Source of the DNA: Aphrophora alni
Taxonomy: Eukaryota; Arthropoda; Insecta; Hemiptera; Aphrophoridae
Reading direction: 5' to 3'
Length of the DNA: 64,000 bases
Assembly: GCA_963513935.1 (NCBI GenBank)
Contig: OY740773.1
Span: forward strand, 99,805,291-99,869,290
Each line of letters starts with the position of its first letter. Position 1 is the first letter of the stretch. The notes beneath the pieces were generated by a model. It was not told where the DNA came from, did not search any database, and worked only from the letters and a program-made list of their open reading frames with translations. The translations under genes and the position numbers were made by a program. Positions 1 to 10,907 of the stretch are shown one piece after another.

Positions 1-639
1 ACACGAACGTATTAGTAAAACACTGTTTAAAAATGACGGACGACATGTAGAAAATCATTTTTGAAAAGTAAAATCAGTCAAAAAACAGAGGTAGAAATTT
101 TTGACAACCAAACTTGGCGTATACTTCGTATACTGTGTTATTAGTATAAAAGAAACTTTGTTTATAAAATATAAGATGCAATTCTATAACCAATGTATTG
201 ACAACTAGTTGATGAAAACTGTACATTTCAAAGAAACATTGAAGAAGATAAAGTTACAAATCATAATCTACAGATCCTGGAAGATAGCACAGATAAATCT
301 AACAAAGACGCAAACAATATTTACGACAAGCGATTCCTTGCTAAACTGTAAAACGAAGACAAATTGTTGTCCCTCCGACGATACGTATCTTAATAGTATC
401 CTTTTTATGGTCGAACTTTCTCATCTGAAGTTTAAGGTTATTTAAACTTGATTATTCTGCCTTCAATCACGCAAACTAATGTGGTTGAAAACATGGGAAT
501 ATAGAAAAGAATATAATAATAATTTAACAAGTTGATTGGCGCCATGATATCACTTACTCAGTCCTATCATGCAATGTAATACAAGTAGAACCTGAAAATA
601 CCCAAAAATTGGTTACTTTGCCCTTGTAAGAAATATTGT

Positions 640-812
640 AAAATGAAGAGGTCTTACCCAGTAGGGTTAGTTTGTTTAAAACAGTTCATACACAGGTTTC
701 TTGACGTCAACTAGGCAGCACTATCGAGCCTCATATAGGTGTATAATAAATATTCGTCACTCACATCGATCTTGGGAGTGCCTCGGCATTACGGACCTCG
801 AGGTTGTACATA
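640..812 (+). repeat. Dispersed repeat copy, related to 20.51-20.64 kb
   Basis: Shares the run GTTTGTTTAAAACAGT, the preceding GTCTTA(C/T)CC-(A/G)TAGGGT and a following GACGTC(A/G) word with the region 20510-20640. The two copies are in the same orientation and well diverged. There is no coding potential. Bases 1-640 before it contain no gene that I can support; the 78-codon frame at 209-445 has no recognisable motif. Confidence 0.5.
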
Positions 813-944
813 TTTGAAGATTTTTTTATATCTCCAGTTGCAATAGTATAAAAATAAGTTAACGTATATTTTTTCAAATATACCTAGTTATCCGCTTTTT
901 TTTTCTTTTTTCTTTTTTTTCTTTTTTTTTTTTTTTTAAGTATG

Positions 945-982
945 TCACTACGCGTTTCGGAAACAGGTTCCCATTTTCAGGC
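945..982 (-). ncRNA. Degenerate hammerhead-ribozyme-like motif
   Basis: Read on the minus strand this has CUGAAAA in place of CUGANGA (the conserved G8 is changed). Then comes a G/C hairpin (GGGAACCUGUUUCC), then GAAAC, then GCGUA. Only about two base pairs of stem I form. It is clearly homologous to the better copy at 1195-1240. Probably an inactive relic. Confidence 0.2.
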
Positions 983-1128
983 TTTAGATTGATGAGTCAG
1001 CCGCCGCATCGATAAAATGGCTCCATGCCAACTGTATTTTAAGAGTTTTGTATGTGTGTACACTTTTATAAATGTGCCGATGTGCCGTTCAATGTCATTA
1101 ACTGTATATATGACACAATTAAAGTAAA

Positions 1129-1130
<2 letters not shown>

Positions 1131-1162
<32 letters not shown>
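1131..1162. repeat. (TA)n microsatellite
   Basis: About 16 TA dinucleotides. It produces a spurious Tyr-Ile reading frame over 1052-1273. Confidence 0.95.
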
Positions 1163-1165
<3 letters not shown>

Positions 1166-1194
1166 TATCCGACTTGCAGCTATATTTTGTGCAA

Positions 1195-1240
1195 TCTAAC
1201 ACGACGCGTTTCGGGAACAAGTTCCCATCTTCAGGTATTG
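1195..1240 (-). ncRNA. Candidate type I hammerhead ribozyme, best copy
   Basis: Hammerhead ribozymes are self-cleaving RNAs with core CUGANGA - stem II - GAAA - stem III - NUH. On the minus strand this site reads CUGAAGA (1234-1228). Stem II is GGGAAC/GUUCCC with a tiny loop (1226-1213). Next come GAAAC (1212-1208), GC, and a GUC cleavage triplet ending at 1203. Stem I also forms: the bases 5' of CUGAAGA (AAUAC) pair with the bases 3' of GUC (GUGUU) over five positions, one of them a G-U wobble. Stem III is only A-U plus C-G around a two-base loop. That resembles the minimal helix III described for Penelope-like retroelement and retrozyme hammerheads, which often need dimers. Activity is inferred, not shown. 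Confidence 0.45.
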
Positions 1241-1390
1241 ATAATTTTACTCACATGTGAGCACGTTAATTAAAGTAAAATTGACGTCATATAACACTTC
1301 ACTGCACAACAACGTTACAACACAAACTTATATATTTTCAGAACAGGATAACAAACAAACAGAACACAATTCTCATAAAAAATACACCTA

Positions 1391-1432
1391 AGTATCAGAC
1401 GCGTTTCAACGACAAGGTCTTACTCTTCAGAA
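1391..1432 (-). ncRNA. Hammerhead-like motif with weakened stems
   Basis: The minus strand has an intact CUGAAGA (1430-1424), a GAC-CUU-GUC stem II core, GAAAC, and GCGUC with a GUC triplet. Stem II is only about 3 bp long before mismatches. Stem I hardly pairs. Same family as 1195-1240, in the same orientation about 200 bases away. Confidence 0.27.
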
Positions 1433-1947
1433 CATATAGTATTGGACCATGTTATCAGTCCAGCGATCACTCGTCAACTAAAAGAGCACAGTCCTTATCT
1501 CCTTCGTCAGGATTATTAATGTCCAAAGATATATATTGTCGTATTATAATATAAACTATTTGTTTTAAAATACAATCGCTACAGGCACGCCCTTGTGGGA
1601 CCTCGATTCTGTACCAAGCGATTTAATATAGTACTCAAGTCTATAAATGTTTGTAGATATGTTCCCTTACAATTCTGAATAAACTATCATATTTAGAATA
1701 TCTTAAAAAAAAATATATGACCAACATGTGAATGTAACCTTTGTTAAAGCAAACATTTGATTTGACTTTTGTTGAAATAATGTTTTTAAGCTTGGTATTT
1801 TTTAAAGGGAAAAAAAACACTTAGGTTATCATACCGATATATAAAAAATAATAAACAGTGTAAAATAGCTTCAAATTTGAGAGAGAATAAGTATTGATAG
1901 ACCTAATAAGAAAGTCGAAACTGAGGATCTAGCCTAAGACCAAATGA

Positions 1948-1948
<1 letters not shown>

Positions 1949-1984
<36 letters not shown>
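1949..1984. repeat. (TA)n(TG)n microsatellite in IR1 left arm
   Basis: A TA tract running into (TG)n. The partner tract in the right arm is 5041-5105. Confidence 0.9.
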
Positions 1985-1985
<1 letters not shown>

Positions 1986-2786
1986 AACCAGTTGGATTCC
2001 CAAAAATATTGTATTTTAATTATAATTTACAAAGTTTAAAATGTTGAAATGTGTATCTAAATCCATTTCTGTATTAAAATATAGTATAATTATTCTATAC
2101 AAATTGTCACTATACAGTTAACACATTTACAGAAAAAAAATTGTATTGATAAATATAATTTATTTTATTCTATAAGAATAATTGTATATAATATAAAACA
2201 ATCATTACCTTCTTGCAGGTAACGGTATCAAATTTGTAACATTCATGATTTTATTTTATTTATTTTTCGTTTTACATAAATGAAAAGAAAAATCTATTAT
2301 ACTTGCTAAAAATCCATTTATTTACCATAGTAAATATCAAAAACTAGAAATTGAATTACTAATGAATGTTCAAAATGCTATTAGTCTGGAGCATAACATA
2401 TTTTATCTAATAGTTCTTTTCCAAGTTTCTCGTTCTGTATTTTTTGGGGAAGAAAAATAATTATTGAAGAGTTTAAATACTCAACTTTTTTCAAAATATT
2501 TTCATATTACTATTATTTTCTCGGATTAAAAAAATAAAAACAGTTTTTCAGGTGTCTGGGTTTACAAAATTAGTGGCTAACCACAAAAAGTGGTTTAAAA
2601 CAAACCGAAATGTCTAAATTGATTTACACATATTACGCCACCATCTAAATCATATTTTTTCATCAACATGGTTAAATTATGATATCTGTTTTTGTATAAA
2701 ACCTCTATTGTTTTTCAACATGAAGGATTTTTTTACTTAATGTTAATATTCACAAAAGTCTAATTTTTGTTAACTTATTTACTTAC

Positions 2787-2836
2787 ATTCAACTTATATA
2801 AAGCCATGTCTACGTGCCAGGAATTGGGTTCAGAGC
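2787..2836 (-). other. Exon-like segment A, minus copy
   Basis: Fifty bases bounded by a pyrimidine-rich acceptor (TTCTACAG, read on the minus strand) and a GTAAGT donor. One frame is open and reads SEPNSWHVDMALYKLN. It is the inverted partner of 4189-4238, and both copies keep the frame and both splice signals. Product unknown. A chance exon cannot be excluded. Confidence 0.25.
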
Positions 2837-3002
2837 CTGTAGAATATAAAACAATATTAAAGTTTTTCACAAAATATTAGACAAAATTGTTTTTCTTGGA
2901 ATACTGCAATAAAAAAAATTCTAATGATTGATGAGCATTCTATTCTTCTAATCTCTATTAGACATCTTTTGAACAATAATTAACTACATTCTCAAGAATT
3001 AA

Positions 3003-3712
3003 CCTACTGAATTTAAAACCTACTTCTGAGAACGAAGAAATAGTTAAAAAATATAACACAATAGTGAAAAAGACATAAATACTTAATACTTGCAAAAAGA
3101 TTTTGCACCATTAAATATATTTTCAAAACTTATTGGCAAAAATTTTAATTGTTCTATAATTTATATTTAAGTAATCGAAAATCCCTTAATTTTGAACAGG
3201 ATGATTTTATTAATAATATATTAGCAATTTTGATTTGATTTAAAATTTTGTTTGAAGGTGTTTTCTATCTAGCATCAATATAAAGGAAGCAATTTTGAAA
3301 TATTTTGTTTATTTATTGAAACTATGCCATTTATATTTCTCAGATGAGGTGTTTAAATCTGCTAAGGCAATTGGTTTAGTTTTTTATCAGAATGAAATAA
3401 GTTTAAAACTCAATATATAGATTAAATTTAAATAATCACACATTTGAAGAATGAGATCTCTAAATGATAAAAATTAGCGGAACATGTAACTCCCTATAAA
3501 ATAGAGCAAGTCATATTTATGAATTTAAAACAAGCTTCGGTTTTAGATGCAGAATTTGTACATAAAAATCTTGTTCCAATTTTTGTTTTAAAGAAATTTT
3601 TATATTTAAAACTTACACCAGTTCTTTAAAAAAAAAATCCAAATTCTGTTCAGAATGTCAGTAATCTCTCCCTTCAGTGGACTAGTCCTTATCAACAACG
3701 CATTTTATATAA

Positions 3713-3746
<34 letters not shown>

Positions 3747-4022
3747 CTATTCCATGACAATAAAGACTTTGAAGAAATATATCGCAGTTACTATCTCTTT
3801 TCTTAAATTCTACTTAAAACATAAATACAACTGTTTTTCTTTTATTATAATCTCTGTTTGAAAAAGGTAATTTTACTTTACGAAATAAAAATATAAGGAA
3901 AATAATTTTGCGCACTTATACATATTCAAAATACACTGTTAGTTCCTGAAATTTTAAGGCAGTTATGTTTCTAGTATTTTGAAGTAATTGAAAATACCTC
4001 CATTTCACAACAGCATGTACAT
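3003..4022. other. Loop of IR1; no gene seen
   Basis: Single-copy A+T-rich spacer between the two IR1 arms. It contains a (TA)n tract near 3716-3744. The 68-codon frame over that tract is a microsatellite artefact. I recognise nothing else in it. Confidence 0.7.
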
Positions 4023-4188
4023 ATAATTCTTGAGAATGTAGTTAATTATTGTTCAAAAGATGTCTAATAGAGATTAGAAGAATAGAATGCTCATCAATCA
4101 TTAGAATTTTTTTTATTGCAGTATTCCAAGAAAAACAATTTTGTCTAATATTTTGTGAAAAACTTTAATATTGTTTTATATTCTACAG

Positions 4189-4238
4189 GCTCTGAACCCA
4201 ATTCCTGGCACGTAGACATGGCTTTATATAAGTTGAAT
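4189..4238 (+). other. Exon-like segment A, plus copy
   Basis: Acceptor TATTCTACAG, then 50 bases open in one frame (SEPNSWHVDMALYKLN), then donor GTAAGT. It ends on a codon boundary, so it would join in frame to the 5529-5596 candidate. Not recognised by family. Evidence is splice signals and frame only. Confidence 0.25.
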
Positions 4239-5040
4239 GTAAGTAAATAAGTTAACAAAAATTAGACTTTTGTGAATATTAACATTAAGTAAAAAAAATC
4301 CTTCATGTTGAAAAACAATAGAGGTTTTATACAAAAACAGATATCATAATCTAACCATGTTGATGAAAAAATATGATTTAGATGGTGGCGTAATATGTGT
4401 AAATCAATTTAGACATTTCGGTTTGTTTTAAACCACCTTTTGTGGTTAACCACTAATTTTGTAAACCCATACACCTGAAAAACTGTTTTTATTTTTTTAA
4501 TCCGAGAAAATAATAGTAATATGAAAATATTTTGAAAAAAGTTGAGTATTTAAACTCTTCAATAATTATTTTTCTTCCATAAAAAATACAGAAGGAGAAA
4601 CTTGGAAAAGAACTATTAGATAAAATATGTTTTGCTCCCGACTAATAGCATTTTGAACATTCATTAGTAATTCAATTTCTAGATTTTGATATTTACTATG
4701 GTAAATAAATGGATGTTTAGCAAGTATAATAGATTTTTCTTTTCATTTATGTAAAATGAAAAATAAATAAAATAAAATCATGAATGTTACAAATTTGATA
4801 CCGTTACCTGCAAGTTGGTAATGATTCTTTTATATTATATACAATTATTCTTATAGAATAAAATAAATTATATTTATCAATACAATTTTTTTCTGTAAAT
4901 GTGTTAACTGTACAGTGACAATTTGTATAGAATAATTTTACTATATTTTAATACAGAAATGGATTTAGATACACAGTTCAACATTTTAAACTTTATAAAT
5001 TATAATTAAAATACAATATTTTTGGGAATCCAACTGGGTA

Positions 5041-5105
<65 letters not shown>
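5041..5105. repeat. (TA)n microsatellite in IR1 right arm
   Basis: About 65 bases of TA with one CA interruption. Longer than its partner in the left arm. Confidence 0.95.
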
Positions 5106-5108
<3 letters not shown>

Positions 5109-5528
5109 TTTAGTCTTAGGGTTGATCCTCAGTTTCGTCTTTCTTATTAGATCTATAATCAATACTTATTCTCTCTCGAATCTGAAGCTATTTTACACTG
5201 TTTATTATTTTTTATATATCGGTATGATAACCAAGTGCTTTTTCCCCTTTAAAAAAAAACCAAGCTTAAAAACATTATTTCAACAAAAGTCAGATCATAT
5301 GTTTGCTTTTACAAAGGTTACTATTCACATGTTGGTCATATTTTTAAGGATATTCTAAATATGATAGTCTATTCAGAATTGTAAGGGAACATTTTGTATA
5401 TCTACGAACAATTATAGACTTGAGACTATATTAAATCAAGCGGTGAATAAAAAATGTTGTAAATGAATTGATTCAGGAGTATTTTTGTTTTAACACAATT
5501 ACAGTACTTTTATTTATTATTCTAACAG

Positions 5529-5596
5529 GAATTGGGTATACGTTATCACAACCTGAAGAAATGGTTAAAAGCAGAAAAAAAGACTGCCCAATTGAA
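5529..5596 (+). other. Candidate internal exon B
   Basis: Sixty-eight bases between acceptor TTCTAACAG and donor GTAAGT. Two frames are open. One reads ELGIRYHNLKKW followed by LKAEKKTAQL and continues in phase from exon-like segment A. The other reads IGYTLSQPEEMV followed by KSRKKDCPIE and would join in phase to segment C (6557 or the 8921-9064 copy). Both are lysine/glutamate-rich and plausible, so the true frame is unresolved. It lies in single-copy DNA between IR1 and IR2. No family recognised. Confidence 0.25.
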
Positions 5597-6106
5597 GTAA
5601 GTTATTTTCAAAAAAACGTATTAATTAATTCTCCTGATTACTAAGCAGGGATAAATTATCAAAAAAATATTACAACAGATCAGCTGATGTGACGGAATTA
5701 CAAATTTTGTTTATTGATATTGGTGTATTACTAAACATTTCTGCAGTTGGTATCAATATAAGTACAAGATGGTATCCAATGGCCAATGTATTATTCACTA
5801 GTAGGAAGGATTTTTAAAACACTCGGCCACCTATTTTAAATTTAGATAACCTTCTTATTACTAAAAAACATATTAAGAATTAATTAAAGTGACTTACATG
5901 TGATATTTCACTGAAATCCAACTAAAATTCTTGCTACTTTAGATTGAATAGTAATGTTAATTTTATAATTTTTAAATATAGCGTATAAAATTTATGTTTC
6001 CTTAAAACTTTCTAATAGTGCTAAATAACTCTATTAATTGATATAATAGAAAACACAAACATCTGAAGCAGATCTTGTTATTATACAACCACTAGGCCTA
6101 CATAAA

Positions 6107-6722
6107 ACACCCAAAATATTTTAATTTATCAACTGATGTTTTGGACCATTAAACTAGTCTACCGTATTGCACAAACTTTTTTTTTTTGCGCCAAATTAAA
6201 TAAAAACAACGTATAGAGTGGCACATGCACAAAATTGAATTTGAACACGAAATGTATTCTGTTGGTCATGATCAGTGATTGTTTGTTAGTTTAGGTTAGG
6301 TCCTAAATGTATTTCCAGACCAGTTAATAGTTTAATTACGAAATGAATTTGTTAAAACGTTATTCACTCCCTATCTCATCAGCTGTGTGACATATACATA
6401 TTTAAAAACTGTTCTATTGGGAAGGAGGGATAGTTATGGATTAGGGTAAGCTATTACACTTGGAAAATCAATAATAATACCAAATACAAATATTTAATTG
6501 TTAAGCAATGATTTATATAATTGTTCCAATTGATATTGTAGGTTATATATGACTAGCTTAATGATGCCATCGAAGAACTACGGTATCATTTTAATCAAAG
6601 ATACGAAAAAGTTAAAGAACGATTAGAAATGATGGAGAATGATGAAGAATTGGAAGAGAAGAGAGGAAATAGAGATTGATGATTGGTGTTAAGGTAAAAA
6701 AAAAAATGTTTTCTATATTTTC
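6107..6722 (+). repeat. Left arm of inverted repeat IR2
   Basis: Reverse complement of 8898-9526, with high identity from the outer end (ATTTTAATTTATCAACTGAT) to the inner end (TTGGTGTTAAGGTAAAA). It differs by a poly-T versus (AAT)n change and by an 8-base deletion inside the exon-like segment. Confidence 0.9.
6557..6679 (+). pseudogene. Exon-like segment C, frame-broken copy
   Basis: Follows acceptor GACTAG and reads LNDAIEELRYHFNQRY and onward through an acidic/basic helical stretch. Compared with its inverted partner it lacks 8 bases after the ELEEK codons, so it runs out of frame to RGNRD and a stop. The partner at 8921-9064 is intact. Confidence 0.35.
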
Positions 6723-8897
6723 CAAGTTCAAGGTAGGGAAAATATTATAATGATTCAAAATATTTTTCAGTAATTTATTTTTAAGGTGTTTGACGTTTTA
6801 AATTCGCAGGATAAAATCTCAGGCTATTTTCAGAATTTTTTCCGCCTGTTTATAGTATTTTAGTCCCGCATTGCCGGTAGAACAGGTGATCGAATTATCC
6901 CTAGGGATGATTTAATTTAAGTCAACTCATCTTAAAGGGAAGGAGAAGATGAACGAGAGATTGTTTCTGGAGTTTTTGTAAAACGTTGTAAATGATATTA
7001 TTTTTATTCAAATGGAATTTGATTCAATAAAATTACCCAAACGTTTTCCTAATATACAGTATTTACTCACCATGTGGATATGTAAACATTTGTATAATGT
7101 TTGAGCCAGTTTATTAAAACTGTTTTGTCTTTTCCTACAGCTCATCACATTATTCAGGCAGCGCAATAACTCCCTCATCAAAAAGAACTAAGGGTTGCGT
7201 GTAAGGTTAGTTCTCTTTGCATTACTATAGAACTTGGAATAATTTAACAAACATGTTTATATATACAGCCTATTTTAGTTTCTCACTCGTATAATAACAT
7301 ATAGTAAGAAAAGATTTGCCATAGAATAGAAAGAACCCAAACAAAATGTATTGTTGGCCTTTTGTATTTGTGTGTCAGAAGTTGTGTAGTATTTATATTA
7401 TTTACTTCCACATAGACCTAATATTCCTCTCCTGTATTTGAAATAAACTGGATCAAGTATAAAAATTTGCATATAATGTGGATCACTCATTTTCGATTTT
7501 CAACAATATAAATTTTTTATTGTCAGTATATAATTTATAAATGGACGTTTTTTGAGTCCATATACTAAATGGTAACTTTATACTATACCAAGATGTATTC
7601 CATCTTAATATAGTTTCATTTCCTACAGAAAAATCATAACACTAAAAGCTTAAGATGTTTTAGAAAATATGTGTTAATAAAAAAATTAATAACCACACAT
7701 ATTATCATAGTGGGGGTTCTCTAATAACTTATTTTAATGTTTGTTTAGAGTCCAATCTTTCACATTGTTGGCAACAACACGAACAAACGCTTTACAATAC
7801 ACGACACTGTAAGTAACCAAGAGATCCATTTATACATGAAGTTGTGAAATTATGTATTCCTTTTAAAAATAGATTAACACTTGCATTATAATATCCAGAA
7901 ATGGTATTAGCATAACTTTTTCGATATTATGTGAATGTTTATGTTACAGTTCTAGCTTTTATAATGTTGATCCTGAACCAAACCAATAAAGGGGCCTACT
8001 AGTTCCATGCTTTGACAAGTATTTTAACACACGCGTACACACACATACACAAACACCAATAAAAATTCTTATAATAGTGTTATATAAAGTCAAATTTATC
8101 AATTTAGATTTTAATTTTTTTTTTAATTCAAATTTAATAATTAAAACTGATATGGCAAATTGTAAGGAAAAGAAAATTATATTTTAAGATGTTTTGACAA
8201 AAACAAGAAATGAATCACCCAAGTATTTGAATTTTTATTTATATGCGTTTTTGAATAAAATGTTTAAAATTCATTTACATTTATTTATTTCCGTTAAATT
8301 GATCTATTATTATTATTTTTTTTTTTTTTTTCAGTTTGGAATATATTCAGCTTACCTGTGGGATTTTACTATATTTACAAGTTTTGTATAACTTTCTTAG
8401 ACGCCAAAATCTATGACCATCTTTGCAAGAGATTTATGAAACACACAAAGATAACTAACTACACTTCTAAAAACCCTTGCAATTTTTACAATAAAACCCC
8501 ATAAAAACTCACAATAGTCTAATTATTTAATATAAAAGATTAAATATATTTCCAGAAATTTAAATTTCTTCAAATAGATGTATTTATTATGAACATGTAA
8601 TTACATAGTAAAACTACAGGTAGTGAACTGAAACTGTTACCGAGATAACTTCAACAAAACAATGCTCTCTAAAGAGGCATACTGGTCAACCAATAGATTT
8701 AGAATTTTTGGCAAAATATATTTATTGAAGTTCCGCGAGTGATTTTGGAGTGCTCTCTGTATGTTAACTGTAAAATTTTCTGCAGCCCAAACAAAAGGTA
8801 AAATGTTTATAAAATTTAACATGTAGGCAAGTAATGTATGCCTGAATTAAGTAATATGAAGAATTAAGGTCCTGGAACGTGTTAATATAGTAATAGA
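6723..8897. other. IR2 loop with three possible mini-exons
   Basis: Three segments have good splice borders and compatible phases. 7141-7200 follows TTTTCCTACAG, reads SSHYSGSAITPSSKRTKGC and ends at GTAAGG. 7749-7808 follows TTGTTTAG, reads VQSFTLLATTRTNALQYTT and ends at GTAAGT. 8335-8416 follows a long T-tract and TCAG, reads LEYIQLTCGILLYLQVLYNF and ends in a stop. Other frames of the same segments are also partly open, so these may be chance. No family recognised. The rest of the loop is featureless A+T-rich DNA. Confidence 0.18.
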
Positions 8898-9526
8898 AAG
8901 TATAGAAAAAAAATTTTACCTTAACACCAATCATCAATCTCTATTTCCTCAAGGAGTCCCTTCTCTTCCAATTCTTCATCATTCTCCATCATTTCTAATC
9001 GTTCTTTAACTTTTTCGTATCTTTGATTAAAATGATACCGTAGTTCTTCGATGGCATCATTAAGCTAGTCATATATAACCTACAATATCAATTGGAACAA
9101 TTATATAAATCATTGCTTAACAATTAAATATTTGTATTTGGTATTATTATTGATTTTCCTAGTGTAATAGCTTACCCTAATCCATATCTATCCCTCCTTC
9201 CCAATAGAACAGTTTTTAAATATGTATATGTCACACAGCTGATGAGATAGAGAGTGAATAACGTTTTAACAAATTCATTTCGTAATTTAACAATCAACTG
9301 GTCTGGAAAAACATTTAGGACCTAACTTAAACTAACAAACAATCACTGATCATGACCAACAGAATACATTTCGTGTTCAAATTCAATTTTGTGCATGTGC
9401 CACTCTATACGTTGTTTTTATTTAATTTGGCGCAAAAATAATAATAATAATAATAAATGTTTGTGCAATACCGTAGACTAGTTTAATGGTCCAAAACATC
9501 AGTTGATAAATTAAAATATGTTGGGT
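8898..9526 (-). repeat. Right arm of inverted repeat IR2
   Basis: Inverted copy of 6107-6722. Carries an (AAT)n tract near 9437-9457 where the left arm has poly-T. Contains the intact minus-strand copy of exon-like segment C. Confidence 0.9.
8921..9064 (-). CDS. Possible terminal exon, unknown coiled-coil-like protein
   Basis: Minus-strand segment after a CTAG acceptor, open for 47 codons to a TAA. It starts LNDAIEELRYHFNQRYEK and continues VKERLEMMENDEELEEKG, ending LLEEIEIDDWC. The charged heptad-like composition and the acidic tail look like real protein, probably a helical C-terminus. No upstream start is visible, so it would be a last exon. The inverted copy at 6557-6679 carries an 8-base deletion. 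I do not recognise the family. It could be a captured host exon or a relic inside a repeat. Confidence 0.35.
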   Translation of the reverse strand, partial: LNDAIEELRYHFNQRYEKVKERLEMMENDEELEEKGLLEEIEIDDWC

Positions 9527-9878
9527 ACTGTGTTATGTTGGGTACAGTAAGGCATTAACATTGAAAAAAGATTTAATTAAGAAGAATACGACGATAAAAA
9601 CACTATTATGTATTAGTAAACTATTATTTTACATTCAAATAAATCAGTAGAATCAAACAAAATCTGCTATAAATCCAACTATCGATTTTTTATACACATA
9701 TTAAGCTTCTCTGGTCTATTTTCAGAATAATTGTTTGTACAATTTTTCTATGTACGACTAAAGGAGAAAACAGCAAAATCTGGAAAATAATTCTAAACCT
9801 ATTGTTCGCTCAAAAAAATGACACAGGAGTACAATTAATTATTCTTCAAAACTAATTCTGATATTGCGATTTTTCTTA

Positions 9879-10336
9879 CCCTAGATCGAAATTACACTAG
9901 ATCAACATTACCCTAGATCGACATAACACTAGATCCACATTACACTAGATTGACATAACACTAGATCCACACCCCACTAGATCGACATTACACTAGATCC
10001 ACATCCCACTAGATCGATATAACACTAGATCCACATCCCACTAGATCGACATTACACTAGATCCACATCCCACCAGATCGACATAACACTAGATCCACAC
10101 CCCACTAGATCCACATCCCACTAGATCGACATTACACTAGATCCACATCCCACTAGATCGACATAACACTAGATCCACACCCCACTAGATCGACATCACA
10201 CTAGATTGACATTACACTAGGTCCACATCCCACTAGAACGACATTACACTATATCGACATTACACTAGATCCACACCCCACTAGATCGACATTACACTAG
10301 ATCGACATTACACTAGATAGACATTACCCTAGATTT
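9879..10336. repeat. 16-bp minisatellite, about 28 copies
   Basis: Tandem 16-base units such as ACTAGATCCACATCCC and ACTAGATCGACATTAC. The two types often alternate, giving a 32-base higher-order period. Sixteen is not a multiple of three and no frame stays open, so it is not coding. Edge units decay to CCCTAGAT. Confidence 0.95.
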
Positions 10337-10872
10337 GAATTTCTTATCTTTCAGCAGAAAAAAGTTTTTACCTCGTAAACTAAAACTCCGATTTTAATAG
10401 ACTTTAACTACCAATTAGAATTTGCTATATAACAATTAATTTGTCAGTAATAACTAAGCATAGAAGCTAAAAACTTGTTGAACGTTTAAATTTTATTAAA
10501 AATTTTGTTTTCTATATGCAGTTTACATTTTGTTAAATTATAGTGATTACGGAAACTATTTTAATTAAACATAGACTAGAACTTAACCAGATAAAGTACC
10601 TACATAGCAAGAAACAGTTTTAGTTATTCTTTTCTGCATACAAGCCTATTAATGGTTTTGCAGTTATAATCATCACGCATGTTTATCAATTTTTGTAATA
10701 TTTGGTTTAATAGATATACAGGGGGTTTTCTATAATCCACATGTATAACCTATATAACAACCCCTCAATTATTTCCGTGAATCACAGAAACACTGTATAT
10801 AAAGTCACATCAAAGGTCCTCGAGTTATAAAGCCAATAACGAGACACTTAAATATTTTTGAAATATTTCTAC

Positions 10873-10907
<35 letters not shown>

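Larger units (their letters stand above)
1620..3002 (+). repeat. Left arm of large inverted repeat IR1
   Basis: This 1.4-kb stretch returns as its reverse complement at 4023-5439. Matches include GATTTAATATAGT-CTCAAG at the outer end and CTCAAGAATTA at the inner end. Long near-identical blocks lie between, for example the block ending CTATTAGACATCTTTTGAAC. The arms differ by scattered substitutions and by microsatellite length (TA/TG at 1949-1984 versus the longer TA tract at 5041-5105). The arm carries a minus-strand exon-like segment at 2787-2836. Confidence 0.9.
4023..5439 (-). repeat. Right arm of large inverted repeat IR1
   Basis: Reverse complement of 1620-3002. The frame at 5122-5358 lies in repeat sequence and shows no motif. 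The arm contains the plus-strand copy of exon-like segment A. Confidence 0.9.

Noticed and set aside
1052..1273. Frame with a Tyr-Ile run
   Set aside because: It spans a (TA)n tract and a hammerhead-like repeat. The same applies to 3655-3861.
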